Shown here: positions 1 through 7,994 of the stretch, piece after piece
Layout of the letters: each line of letters begins with the position of its first letter
Numbering within the stretch: position 1 is the first letter of the stretch
Assembly: GCA_943787425.1 (NCBI GenBank)
Contig: CALSMJ010000001.1
Coordinates: 186,001-250,000 of the forward strand
Direction: 5' to 3'
Length of the DNA: 64,000 nucleotides
Source of the DNA: an uncultured Pseudomonadales bacterium
Lineage (GTDB): Bacteria; Pseudomonadota; Gammaproteobacteria; Pseudomonadales; Azotimanducaceae
Notes under the pieces: model-generated
Databases searched by the model: none
What the model was told of the DNA's origin: nothing
What the model saw: only the letters and a program-made list of their open reading frames with translations
Position numbers and translations under genes: made by a program

Positions 1-1
1 G

Positions 2-283
2 GCCCCGGAGGTGTATTACGACATGTCGCCCTTTATGCATGCCGATAAGATGAAGACACCGCTTTTGCTCATTCATGGCGAAGCCGACAATAATTCTGGG
101 ACCTACCCCATGCAAAGCGAGCGTTACTTTAACGCTCTAAAGGGCTTGGGTGCACCAGCGCGGCTCGTGATTTTGCCTAAGGAGAGCCACGGTTATCGGG
201 CTCAAGAAAGTATTCTGCATATGCTCTGGGAGCAGGACGAATGGTTGCAACAACACCTGTCGGCAACTCAAACAACGCCATAG
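2..283 (+). CDS. S9 (prolyl oligopeptidase) family serine peptidase, C-terminal fragment
   Basis: Only the last ~93 residues are present; the frame is open to the left edge (APEVYYDMSPF...). The fragment has the end of an alpha/beta-hydrolase catalytic domain: LLLIHGEADNNSG carries the presumed catalytic Asp, and KESHGYR carries the presumed catalytic His, about 45 residues later, as in the S9 family. The nucleophilic Ser would lie upstream of the window. These enzymes cleave peptides on the carboxyl side of residues such as Pro or Glu, usually in the cytoplasm or periplasm. It ends with TAG and a weak hairpin plus T-run follows. The family call is fairly sure; the specific peptidase type is not. 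Confidence 0.8.
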   Translation, partial: APEVYYDMSPFMHADKMKTPLLLIHGEADNNSGTYPMQSERYFNALKGLGAPARLVILPKESHGYRAQESILHMLWEQDEWLQQHLSATQTTP

Positions 284-355
284 TAGGTTGAGTGATCCGC
301 CGATGCATTCAGGCTCGATTCTGATTTTCAGGACTGACAGGGCCCTGCACTCAAC

Positions 356-376
356 CAAGGCCTGAGGCTTTTTTGT
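356..376 (+). terminator. Weak intrinsic terminator after the S9 peptidase
   Basis: A short GC-rich stem around GGCC/GGCT with a TGA loop is followed directly by TTTTTTG and TTTT. The stem is only about six pairs and includes a G-T pair, so this is a candidate only. Its position about 75 bases after the stop codon fits. Confidence 0.35.
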
Positions 377-493
377 TTTCGCCGTTCGCGCAGCGCAGTT
401 ATCTTGAGACTTGAGAGACTTAGCTGCGACCAGCGCTTTAACTCGTTGCGAATCTCTGATTAACTTAGAGTTGGTGTTAAAGGCCTGCTTTTG

Positions 494-1378
494 ATGTCGC
501 TACCCCACCCCATGGATCACATCAGTGTTCGTCAACTGCGGTTTGACTTTGACCGGGACGAGACGGGTTGCGTTTGGAGTCAAAGCTCCCCGGAATTTTC
601 CATCTTCATCAATGCGCTTGGACTCCATGTACCTTATTTCGAGCGATTTCTGATCAAGGTCATGCGGCAATACCGCAGCGAACTGACCGATCCTGCACTT
701 GCACTAGACGTTCAAGCCATCATTGGCCAGGAGGCCCATCACGCCTTCAATTTTATCCGTTGGAATCAAGCCTTGTGCGCCCGCTATCCGGAACTACGTC
801 GCCTTGAACAGTCCGCTGAATCATTTTTTCAAACTGCGTTTGACGCCCGCAGCAAGCGGTTCAAGGTTGGGTTTACGGCAGGCTATGAAACCTTCACCTT
901 TTTAGGCGGCATGATTATTCTGGATCGCTATGAAGCATTAATGGGCGAAGCAGACCCAGATCTTCGAGCCCTCTGGGTCTGGCATCAGGTTGAAGAAGTG
1001 GAGCATGGTGCCGTTGCTTTTGATTTTTACCAAGCCCTGTATCCAGATGAACAGTGGTATCGCAGGCTCATGATCCTGCAAGCTTTTATCCACATCAGCT
1101 GGCAAACCTTTAAGGCCTACCGGTACATGATGAATCGCGAAGGCTATTATCACTCAGTTCGAAAAGCCATTAAGGGTTGGGGGTTTTTCTTTGGTTTTGC
1201 CCGGGATCTTGCTCGCAGCGCCCTGCCCGTTTTTTCGCGACACTACCACCCGCGAACACATCCGATTTGCAATGACAAACAAAACCCGGTGGCAGTTGCT
1301 TGGCGAGACTATGTGCTGGCGGGTGGCCAAGCAGAGCACCTAGATTCAAAGACGAGCCAGCACTTGTCTGCCCCGTAA
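494..1378 (+). CDS. PF10118-type predicted metal-dependent hydrolase
   Basis: This is a 294-residue helical protein of the family annotated as predicted metal-dependent hydrolase (PF10118). Likely metal ligands sit in two helices: IIGQEAHH (E80, H82, H83) and WHQVEEVEH (H164, E167, E168, H171), with E132 in a third (AGYETF). The pattern resembles a di-iron or other metal four-helix bundle. The reaction is not established for the family. I chose ATG at 494 rather than the TTG immediately before it. The next gene starts 33 bases downstream on the same strand, so the two may be co-transcribed. Confidence 0.75.
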   Translation: MSLPHPMDHISVRQLRFDFDRDETGCVWSQSSPEFSIFINALGLHVPYFERFLIKVMRQYRSELTDPALALDVQAIIGQEAHHAFNFIRWNQALCARYPELRRLEQSAESFFQTAFDARSKRFKVGFTAGYETFTFLGGMIILDRYEALMGEADPDLRALWVWHQVEEVEHGAVAFDFYQALYPDEQWYRRLMILQAFIHISWQTFKAYRYMMNREGYYHSVRKAIKGWGFFFGFARDLARSALPVFSRHYHPRTHPICNDKQNPVAVAWRDYVLAGGQAEHLDSKTSQHLSAP

Positions 1379-1410
1379 TAACCGCGCTCTAAAACCAACC
1401 GAGGCCCATC

Positions 1411-1929
1411 ATGAGCAATCTTCATCACCCATCAAACCGGCTTTGTTTTACCGTCATTGGCCACGCTATGACGGTGTTGTTTATCGGACTGGTTGCTGGG
1501 GTTTTCCTTATTTTTTCGCTTTTAGATGCGGTGACCCTTTGGCCACTACCCGCTTGGGAGGTCAGTATCCCCGGCTCGACTCGGGGCTGGCAAGCCGCGC
1601 ATGTCGGGGGTATTTTAAACGGCGTGATGATCGCCGCCGGCGCGCTACTCATGGCCAAACTACAACTTGAAGCTCAGTCCGCGCGCTGGGTTGGCTGGGG
1701 GCTCATCATCACGGGCTGGGCCAATACGATCTTCTACTGGGCTGGGAACTTTGCGCAAAACCGCGGTCTTTCGGTCAGCGCAACGCCTTTCGGCGAGGGC
1801 GATCTGGCCGGCGCCATTGCATTCTTAGGCGGTGGGGTTGGCATGTTTTTTACGTTTGTCGCCATTGCCCTATTAGGACGCCGCGCCTTTGAATTGGCTG
1901 GCCAAGCGGCCAACACTGCGGATTCATAA
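1411..1929 (+). CDS. Styrene-oxide-isomerase-like (StyC-like) membrane protein
   Basis: This 172-residue protein has about four membrane segments (near 17-40, 62-82, 92-112 and 134-156). Several stretches recall styrene oxide isomerase: IPGSTRGWQAAHVGGILNG in the first loop/TM2, then GWANTIFYW, then NFAQNRGL and PFGEGDLAG. H64 followed six residues later by N70 matches the H-x5-N spacing around the haem-ligating His of StyC. StyC isomerises an epoxide to an aldehyde in the inner membrane using haem b. No styrene monooxygenase or phenylacetaldehyde dehydrogenase lies nearby, so the substrate here is probably different. A GAGG ribosome site precedes the ATG. Family membership is likely; function is inferred. 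Confidence 0.65.
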   Translation: MSNLHHPSNRLCFTVIGHAMTVLFIGLVAGVFLIFSLLDAVTLWPLPAWEVSIPGSTRGWQAAHVGGILNGVMIAAGALLMAKLQLEAQSARWVGWGLIITGWANTIFYWAGNFAQNRGLSVSATPFGEGDLAGAIAFLGGGVGMFFTFVAIALLGRRAFELAGQAANTADS

Positions 1930-1973
1930 AAGCCCGACCGGACACTTTGGGCAACCGCTATAATCCTGGTCGC

Positions 1974-1990
1974 ACAATCTTCTAGATTGT
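1974..1990. repeat. Small perfect inverted repeat
   Basis: Arms ACAATCT and AGATTGT are separated by TCT, 45 bases after the StyC-like gene and 60 bases before the next start. No T-run follows, so it could be an operator or a weak RNA hairpin. Confidence 0.3.
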
Positions 1991-2051
1991 CCACCTTACC
2001 CATCTCCCAATAAGTCCTCAGGCTTTCAAGGTTGATCTTCTGGGCACGTCA

Positions 2052-2582
2052 ATGAATACTTTGCGCATGTTATACACAACCCCTTACAAAGCCACCTGCC
2101 GACGCCTGCTCGGCCTTGCAACCGCCCTGATTGTTGTCGGTGCCGATGCGGCACCACGCCGACTGGCTTGTCTGTCTGAAACCGGTCAATCTTCTGCCCG
2201 ATATTGGTCAGAACAAGCAAAAAACAACCGTAATTTTGGCAACTTCGATAAAGCCAACCAGTTTGAACAAAATGCGGCTTACTGCGAGGCGTCAGAGTAT
2301 GGCAGAAAAGTTGTGGTTACCTTCGATGCGGGACCAAACGCCGTGGATATCCAATCGGCGGATTTTCAGCTCTATACCATCTGCGGGTTTGAAGGTGGCG
2401 ATATCATCCCGGCAAAAATCAACATGGCAGAAGACACCTACACCGTCTCTTATTATCATAACTACTACCGAATGATGCGCTACTTCCACATAGACCGAGA
2501 CAGCCTGGCCGCGGGCTTTGTAGACCAACGCGATTTCCAGTGTCGATTCGAGTCTTATGATCTCTCAGATAAATTAATGTAA
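2052..2582 (+). CDS. Secreted hypothetical protein
   Basis: I do not recognise the family of this 176-residue protein. The N-terminus looks like a signal peptide: a basic stretch (YKATCRR) is followed by a hydrophobic core (LLGLATALIVVG) and a probable cleavage site after ADA (residue ~33). The mature part has four cysteines (ACLSE, YCEAS, TICGF, FQCRF) that could form two disulfides, and is rich in Tyr, Asp and Asn. This suggests a small exported domain of about 140 residues. A second ATG five codons downstream (2067) is also possible. The next gene is convergent. Confidence 0.5.
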   Translation: MNTLRMLYTTPYKATCRRLLGLATALIVVGADAAPRRLACLSETGQSSARYWSEQAKNNRNFGNFDKANQFEQNAAYCEASEYGRKVVVTFDAGPNAVDIQSADFQLYTICGFEGGDIIPAKINMAEDTYTVSYYHNYYRMMRYFHIDRDSLAAGFVDQRDFQCRFESYDLSDKLM

Positions 2583-2762
2583 GCCGCTAGTGGCACCCTA
2601 ACGACCGGTACTACCGTGTTTTAAACCCAACGCGCGATGTCTGGCCGGGTTAACGATGGCCTTGTCGCCGCCAACAAATTCTGCCGCCCAGGATGGCGTT
2701 CGACGCGCGCTCACCCATCGGCTAAAAACGGATCCCGAATTCGAGTGTTTACCGAACTGTGT

Positions 2763-3071
2763 TTAATCGCGCGCCTCAGGCGAAAGCGCTTTGAATTGTT
2801 CTTTACGCGTCTGACGCAATACCTCGCGTTCCTCAGGTGACAGCGCAGCCCTTTTTTCCTTGCGCATCTCACGCAAAACCTCGCGATCCTCAGGTGAAAG
2901 CGAGTCCCATTTTTCCTTACGCGTCTTACGCAAAACCTCACGTTCCTCGGGTGACAGTGCGGCCAACTTTTCTTTGCGTGTCTGACGCAAAACCTCGCGT
3001 TCCTCGGGTGACAGTGCGTCCAACTTTTCCTTACGCGCCTGACGAAATGCCTCGCGCGCCTCGGGTGACCG
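2763..3071 (-). repeat. Tandem 57-bp coding repeats
   Basis: Five full copies and one partial copy with a 57-base period lie inside the preceding gene; for example CGTTCCTCGGGTGACAGTG recurs at 2941 and 2998 on the + strand. Copies differ at a few positions, mostly third-base or conservative changes. The period is a multiple of three, so copy-number change keeps the frame. Confidence 0.85.
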
Positions 3072-3410
3072 CGGCAGCATCCCGCCACGACCCTCACCAC
3101 GGTTTTCAGAATCCAGCTTCCGCGGTCGATCTGACTCTAATGCGCGCCGCTGCGTCATCCGTTGTGCACGTTCGGACGGGGATAACCCGTCTAACTTAGC
3201 CTTTCTTTCTGCGCGCTTCTGATCCCGCTGCTCGGGTGTCAGCGCGGCCCACTGCGCTCTGCGCTCTGCGCGTTGCATTTTCTCAGCAGCCTCACTCTGA
3301 GCGTTCGACGCTGGCTGCGACAGCTGCGCTGGGTCTGAAAAAACAGGGTCTACCAGCAAGCAACCGGCCAAAACCATGATAAATGTTTGGCAAAGGTTAA
3401 TTTTTAACAT
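2763..3410 (-). CDS. Exported 19-residue-repeat protein (LSPEEREVLRQTRKEK)
   Basis: This is a 215-residue, highly charged protein. It begins with a hydrophobic export signal (MLKINLCQTFIMVLAGC) in which LAGC at 14-17 resembles a lipobox, so it may be a lipoprotein; cleavage after VFS (25) is the alternative. From about residue 114 to the end there are five tandem 19-residue units, each starting (A/S)LSPEEREVLR, plus a partial sixth. Two diverged units (ALTPEQRDQKR, GLSPSERAQRM) lie earlier. The units should form charged helices, as in DUF3106-like or Spy/CpxP-like periplasmic proteins, but I cannot assign a family. The start at 3410 was chosen because GAGG lies six bases upstream; the frame is open further up. 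Confidence 0.6.
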   Translation of the reverse strand: MLKINLCQTFIMVLAGCLLVDPVFSDPAQLSQPASNAQSEAAEKMQRAERRAQWAALTPEQRDQKRAERKAKLDGLSPSERAQRMTQRRALESDRPRKLDSENRGEGRGGMLPRSPEAREAFRQARKEKLDALSPEEREVLRQTRKEKLAALSPEEREVLRKTRKEKWDSLSPEDREVLREMRKEKRAALSPEEREVLRQTRKEQFKALSPEARD

Positions 3411-3524
3411 CGCGATCCTCCAAATTGACAACCCCATTACAATGACCTGAGTTGCCTGAACCGAAGCTGAATTCGGCTGCGTTGCCACAACTTGGCTGCT
3501 AGCCAATCAAACGCTTCAAGCGGC

Positions 3525-5090
3525 TTACATTGGATCGGTTGCAGGCGCCCCCCGAGAAGAGTCATCCGCCATCATCATAGCCTCAGACAAGCTCTCCAAC
3601 ATGTGGATCCGCTTTGCATCCGTCTTCTTTACATCTTTCATTTCATTGGGGTCGGCGTCCAGGTGGAATAACTGCTCTTCGCCCTTACTGTTACGCGTAT
3701 AACGATAGCCATCTTTTACCAGTGTTCGCGTTCGTGCGGGTATGGGCGTCAGTTTAGCGGTCACCAGCGGCACATCATCCTCGATCAAAACAAAATCCCG
3801 CACGGATGTGGCCGGCGCGGCAATGGTGGGCAGCAAGCTATGTCCTTGAAGCCCATCGTAGGCCTTAATCCCGCAAGCCGCCATCAGGGTCGGTCCAAGA
3901 TCAATGGTTGAGGCCAGGGCCTGTGTCCTGCCGGCGGCATGCCCCGGCACTCGAATTAAGAGCGGCACTTGCAGCGTGCCCCGATAGTGCATGAAGCCTT
4001 TTAAAAACAAGCCATGCTCGCCCATCATATCCCCGTGATCCGAGGTAAAGACAATAATGGTATCCTCGCTCAATCCTAGGCTTTCAATTCGGGCAAGGAT
4101 CTCACCTACCCCTTCATCAATCATGCCGATCATGCCGTAGGTTGCAGCAATGGCCTCAGCGAGTAGCGCATCATTGCCATAGCCGCAGGGGCTGACCCAA
4201 TTGCGCTGATCCTTTGGGTGGATGTCTTTGAAAAGTCTCAGATGCGCCGGGGCATCTTTCAGGTCGTCATGACGGCTTGCAGGTAACACCATATCTTCGG
4301 GTCGATAAGCATCAAACCACTTGCCTGGTGGCGTCAAAGGATGATGGGGATCAGGAAACGAGCAAACCGCAAGAAACGGCGCCTGGCGCTGATGGGCCGC
4401 CTCAATGAAGGCAAGGGTCCGCTCTGTGACAAACCGGGTTGAATGCAGACGCTCATCATACGGCGGCTGGTAAATCTGGCGCCAATGCTTTGATCGTTTC
4501 GCGCCCGGACTAGCGCGATCCTGATCAACCACCAGTGTTGAAAGATCGCCGCCTTGCGCTAGGGCCCATTGCAGATGATGGCCGGCAACGCTTGCACCAT
4601 GATCAAGACTGAGTTCGATGTGACCAAAGCCATAGTAATCTTCCGGGTCCAGTACCGGGCCGGCGGTATACCGTTCATAATCCTCAATCGCATCCCAACC
4701 CGTAGGATAGGGCGATTGGCTGGACGGCCCACCCCGAAATGGCACCATCGAGTTTTTACTGACGCCGTGTTGTAAGTGTGACTTACCCATCAGCGCCGTT
4801 TGGTAGCCGGCTTTTCGGAAACCCCGAACGAAGGTATTAACACTCGGCTCTAATGAGCGATCATTGAAAATGACCCCATGCGCTGAGGGCATCCTACCCG
4901 TCATTAGGGTTGACCGATTAGGCATGCACACGGGGTTCGCGACCCATGCGTTGTCGAACACCATGGCCTTTGCCGCCAAGGCGTCAAGATGCGGGGTTTT
5001 TAAGATCGGATTTCCCATGAATCCGGCGTCAGCGGCGCGCTGCTGGTCCGTAATCACCAACAACACATTAAGCGGCGGCTTAGCCTCCAT
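3525..5090 (-). CDS. Type I (formylglycine) sulfatase
   Basis: This 521-residue alkaline-phosphatase-fold sulfatase hydrolyses a sulfate ester. The signature C55-M-P57-N-R59 marks the Cys to be converted to formylglycine, followed by STLMTGR. Other active-site elements are TD15QQR (Ca2+), GK103SH105L, DPHH near 249 and TSD351H352GD (Ca2+). The tail HLDADPNEMKDV is typical of the family C-terminal subdomain. I see no signal peptide, so it should act in the cytoplasm unless it is exported another way. No formylglycine-generating enzyme or sulfate transporter lies in the window. The substrate could be a sulfated polysaccharide, choline sulfate or a small ester; it cannot be told from sequence. 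Confidence 0.9.
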   Translation of the reverse strand: MEAKPPLNVLLVITDQQRAADAGFMGNPILKTPHLDALAAKAMVFDNAWVANPVCMPNRSTLMTGRMPSAHGVIFNDRSLEPSVNTFVRGFRKAGYQTALMGKSHLQHGVSKNSMVPFRGGPSSQSPYPTGWDAIEDYERYTAGPVLDPEDYYGFGHIELSLDHGASVAGHHLQWALAQGGDLSTLVVDQDRASPGAKRSKHWRQIYQPPYDERLHSTRFVTERTLAFIEAAHQRQAPFLAVCSFPDPHHPLTPPGKWFDAYRPEDMVLPASRHDDLKDAPAHLRLFKDIHPKDQRNWVSPCGYGNDALLAEAIAATYGMIGMIDEGVGEILARIESLGLSEDTIIVFTSDHGDMMGEHGLFLKGFMHYRGTLQVPLLIRVPGHAAGRTQALASTIDLGPTLMAACGIKAYDGLQGHSLLPTIAAPATSVRDFVLIEDDVPLVTAKLTPIPARTRTLVKDGYRYTRNSKGEEQLFHLDADPNEMKDVKKTDAKRIHMLESLSEAMMMADDSSRGAPATDPM

Positions 5091-5308
5091 CTAGCGTACT
5101 CCTTATCCGCGCGAGGCAAATAACCCTAGTTTCAACCCATCACTGACGGTTTCTTTGCCTTTCATCGGAGCTTAGCATGGAACCTCGAGTATGAGCGCTA
5201 CCCCTATCTTGGATCCAGTCTTTGCAGGACACTCACAGCGCACCCTCTGCTGGCAGACGCAATCGAACGTGATAGCCTTACCCCTAGTGAGTTCCGACTT
5301 GGAAGGCC

Positions 5309-5836
5309 GTGAAAGCTAGACTTCTGCAGGGGATGCTAAAATTTTCGAGCACGGCTTTGGGCGGTCGCTTATTCGTTGCCCTGCTCTCTCCCATCGATCG
5401 ATGGTTACTGCTCAAAACAACCGGGCGCGTCAGCATGGCAGGCCTTGGCGCGCCAACGCTTCTATTGACGACCTTGGGTCGAAAAAGCGCGCGGCCAAGA
5501 GCGACCCCCCTCCTGTATTTATCCGATACGCACCAACCTTCCGTTTTGTTTGTCATCGGCTCTAGCGGCGGTCGACGCGCAATGCCTGCGTGGATTTTAA
5601 ACCTGTTAGCGAACCCCAAGGTTCTCGTGACACGCGATGGGTTAACACAAAATTATGAGGCGAGCCTGCTCGGTGACCCCGAATACAGCGTGATTTGGCA
5701 ACAGTTTTTGACGTTCAATCCAGGGTTTAAGCGCTATCAGCAGCGATTAAGCCGCAGCATTCCCATTGTCAAACTAACGCTCTGCGCGACTCAGGCGCAG
5801 GGCCTCGATGCGGTTGAGCGTTTGAGCAGCAGTTAA
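5309..5836 (+). CDS. Deazaflavin (F420)-dependent nitroreductase/quinone reductase family protein
   Basis: This 175-residue protein resembles the Ddn family (PF04075). The core LLTTLGRKSARPRATPLLYL is followed by FVIGSSGGRRAMPAWILNLLANPKVLV, the typical split beta-barrel and cofactor-binding segment. Mycobacterial relatives use F420H2 to reduce quinones or nitroimidazoles; some relatives bind other flavins. A second member starts at 63925 and an LLM oxidoreductase lies at 30816, so F420 use is plausible. No F420 biosynthesis gene is visible. The GTG at 5309 has GGAAGG close upstream; ATG at 5333 is an alternative. It ends 8 bases from the convergent next gene. Confidence 0.75.
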   Translation: MKARLLQGMLKFSSTALGGRLFVALLSPIDRWLLLKTTGRVSMAGLGAPTLLLTTLGRKSARPRATPLLYLSDTHQPSVLFVIGSSGGRRAMPAWILNLLANPKVLVTRDGLTQNYEASLLGDPEYSVIWQQFLTFNPGFKRYQQRLSRSIPIVKLTLCATQAQGLDAVERLSSS

Positions 5837-5844
5837 GCGCTGGG

Positions 5845-6258
5845 TTAACCTTTTTGGACGCGCGTACCGCGACGCACCAATTCATGCCGAGCGATCTTCC
5901 AAGCATTGTCTTCCCGGCGCATCGTCGTCAGATAGGTGGCCCAAAGGGTAAAGGTCGTTTCTGGGTCATCAATTAAGTAATGCAAGGCTTGCACATCGGT
6001 ACGCACCGACGCGACGTCCCCATCAATTTGAACCAACTGCGGGCCAAGCATGTGCTGGGTTTGACCAAAGGCCGCTAATTTCTCTACAACTTCAGCGACC
6101 CAGAGATCTGCGCCAACAACTTCGTCGCCACCAAAACCGACGATTTTGACATCATCCGCGAAACAGCGACGATATTGCGCCATATCTCGATCATCCACAC
6201 CGGCGGCGTAGTTCGTCATCACATCCTGAATGGCTAAACGATCTTCTAACATCGACAT
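5845..6258 (-). CDS. SnoaL-like / NTF2-fold protein
   Basis: This 137-residue single-domain protein has the SnoaL-like (PF13577) pattern: LAIQDVMTNYAAGVDDRDMAQYRRCFADDV at the N-terminus, then a long beta-sheet region ending ARHELVRRG. Family members include small isomerases, cyclases and ligand-binding proteins. It lies downstream of the two Rieske oxygenases on the same strand, with a 137-base gap. An NTF2 fold is shared with ring-hydroxylase beta subunits, but the sequence looks like the SnoaL group, so a partner role is only a possibility. Confidence 0.75.
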   Translation of the reverse strand: MSMLEDRLAIQDVMTNYAAGVDDRDMAQYRRCFADDVKIVGFGGDEVVGADLWVAEVVEKLAAFGQTQHMLGPQLVQIDGDVASVRTDVQALHYLIDDPETTFTLWATYLTTMRREDNAWKIARHELVRRGTRVQKG

Positions 6259-6395
6259 GGCGGCTCCTCAATTAAACTTGTGCGATCTATCCTGATCGCT
6301 GGTTATCCCGACTTCTTTTTAATCCAGCTCACGAGAAAACCTGGATCGCCTCGCCCCAACTGGTTTGAATGGATCGACTGCGCGACCTGGGGTCT

Positions 6396-7790
6396 CTATG
6401 AGGGCTTCGCCGAAGACTTCGTCGAGGACTTCGGTAGATCGCCTGCAATATAGTCGTCAATCATTTCATGGTACCGACGAATCCGTTTTTCCTGATTCGA
6501 CAAATACACCCCTTTAAAGCCTCTTGAGCGGAAGCCGCGTTGCTGGGTGACAAACACCGCCACATCCTCTTCGATCGCCGCGCCAATGGAGTCTTCCCCA
6601 TAGGTCAACATCTTGACGGGCGCTTCTTGGCTACCGTCGGATGCGATCATCGCTCGGCCTGCCCGACCACCGGCTGCGGCGCCGGCCTCGATGGATGCAG
6701 GACTGGCGTACCACCAATTATCAAATAAACATTGCTCCGGGTCATCCCGGTGGGGCCGCGCGCGCAAAAAATGGAAACCATCCGACCAAACCGAGACCGC
6801 AAAGTTGGGAAACAAGGTGTAATGAAAGGCATCGGTAAATTGTGCATCTGGGATCTTGTCGTAATGCGTGTAGCCCCGTTCAACGCCCAATTTACGCTTG
6901 GCGATTTGTAGCGCTTCGCGAATATCCTCTGGCCGTCCCTTCAAGTCCTCAGGGTCAATATCCCAATGCCGCAACTGTGAAGCCAAGGGCTCAAGAATAT
7001 TTCCCGCCTCGTCTGTCGAGCCGACGCCGAATCCCCCCTTCATGACCATACGGTTGTGCCCTTCGTCAGACAGATCAAACTGGGTTTCTTTAAAATAGGT
7101 ATCGATATGTCCTCGGATCGCTTTTCGGTCCGTATCAGGGGTCGCCCCTTGGTGCACCGTCGGTACGTGGTAGGACTCGTTGAAGTTATCCAAAACGATT
7201 TTCCAATTACAGGGCAGCCACATCGTGTTCGCCATGGTCCGCTGCCAAGACTGAATGTCTCGGGCATGCCAGTCGTCCCAAATTGGGCCGAGGTAAGATT
7301 TTAAGGATTGGCATTCTGGGTCCATGTTGACCCAGATAAACCCGGCAAACGTCTCGCAGCGCAATTCCTGCAAGCGCACTTTGCCGCAGGGGTTGCCTTC
7401 CGGAAAGTCTTCTTTATCCGGGGCAAAGTTAAGCGTACCGTCCGGCAAAAATGCCCAGCTGTGGTACTTACACACAAAACGTCTGAGGATGGTGCCTTTT
7501 GATTCAGAAACTAACGGGTTGCCTCGGTGCTGGCACACGTTATAAAACGCTTTGACGTCACCTGCTTTCTGGCGAACCATCAAAACTTCTTCTGGACCGA
7601 CCTCTTCCATCTGCCAATCGCCGGGGTTTGGTAACTCAGCTTCCCGGCCCAGCAGCAACCAAACCTTGGTCCACATCCCTTCCCATTCCTGGTTCATAAA
7701 GTCTTTTGAGGTGTACCGTGAACCTGGGATGGTATGACCTCGGGTCGTCTGCTCTGGCCAACGGTCAACCAGTTTTAACTGTTCGGACAT
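6396..7790 (-). CDS. Rieske non-haem iron oxygenase, alpha subunit
   Basis: A 464-residue oxygenase subunit. The Rieske [2Fe-2S] motif is C86-x-H88 (NVCQHRG) and C107-x2-H110 (CKYHSW). The catalytic domain has the mononuclear iron ligands H208 and H213 (NESYHVPTVH). The bridging residue is E205 where naphthalene dioxygenase has Asp. It inserts oxygen into an aromatic, steroid-like or amine substrate and needs a reductase; none is encoded nearby. I start it at ATG 7790, which has AAGGAG at good spacing; the open frame extends 48 codons further without support. The C-terminus (DLPKSSTKSSAKPS) is a short low-complexity tail. The other Rieske gene lies upstream on the same strand. Confidence 0.88.
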   Translation of the reverse strand: MSEQLKLVDRWPEQTTRGHTIPGSRYTSKDFMNQEWEGMWTKVWLLLGREAELPNPGDWQMEEVGPEEVLMVRQKAGDVKAFYNVCQHRGNPLVSESKGTILRRFVCKYHSWAFLPDGTLNFAPDKEDFPEGNPCGKVRLQELRCETFAGFIWVNMDPECQSLKSYLGPIWDDWHARDIQSWQRTMANTMWLPCNWKIVLDNFNESYHVPTVHQGATPDTDRKAIRGHIDTYFKETQFDLSDEGHNRMVMKGGFGVGSTDEAGNILEPLASQLRHWDIDPEDLKGRPEDIREALQIAKRKLGVERGYTHYDKIPDAQFTDAFHYTLFPNFAVSVWSDGFHFLRARPHRDDPEQCLFDNWWYASPASIEAGAAAGGRAGRAMIASDGSQEAPVKMLTYGEDSIGAAIEEDVAVFVTQQRGFRSRGFKGVYLSNQEKRIRRYHEMIDDYIAGDLPKSSTKSSAKPS

Positions 7791-7994
7791 CGTGATGCTC
7801 CTTATCATTTGCGACACTTTCAGCATAAACAGCTGTGGTGATACGTGGATTCTTTTGAACGACTTGAGTATCTCTAATCCCGCACCAACCTGGCAAGACC
7901 TATAGTGACTGATATGACCGTTAAAACCAGGCATATTCCCCGGCCCTCGGCTTGATGTAGCCTATCAGGGCATGGTTTACAGGGATTAATCGTC

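Noticed and set aside
2763..3071. Regular repeats resembling a CRISPR array
   Set aside because: The 57-base period has no unique spacers, encodes an in-frame 19-residue repeat, and no cas gene is near.
2837..3199. Plus-strand ORF of 120 codons across the repeat gene
   Set aside because: It is a shadow of the minus-strand repeats, with unnatural Pro/Arg-rich composition; the minus strand has a signal sequence and ribosome site.
5845..6258. Ring-hydroxylating dioxygenase beta subunit for the Rieske genes
   Set aside because: The fold is similar but the sequence follows the short SnoaL-like type (137 residues) rather than PF00866; kept as SnoaL-like.
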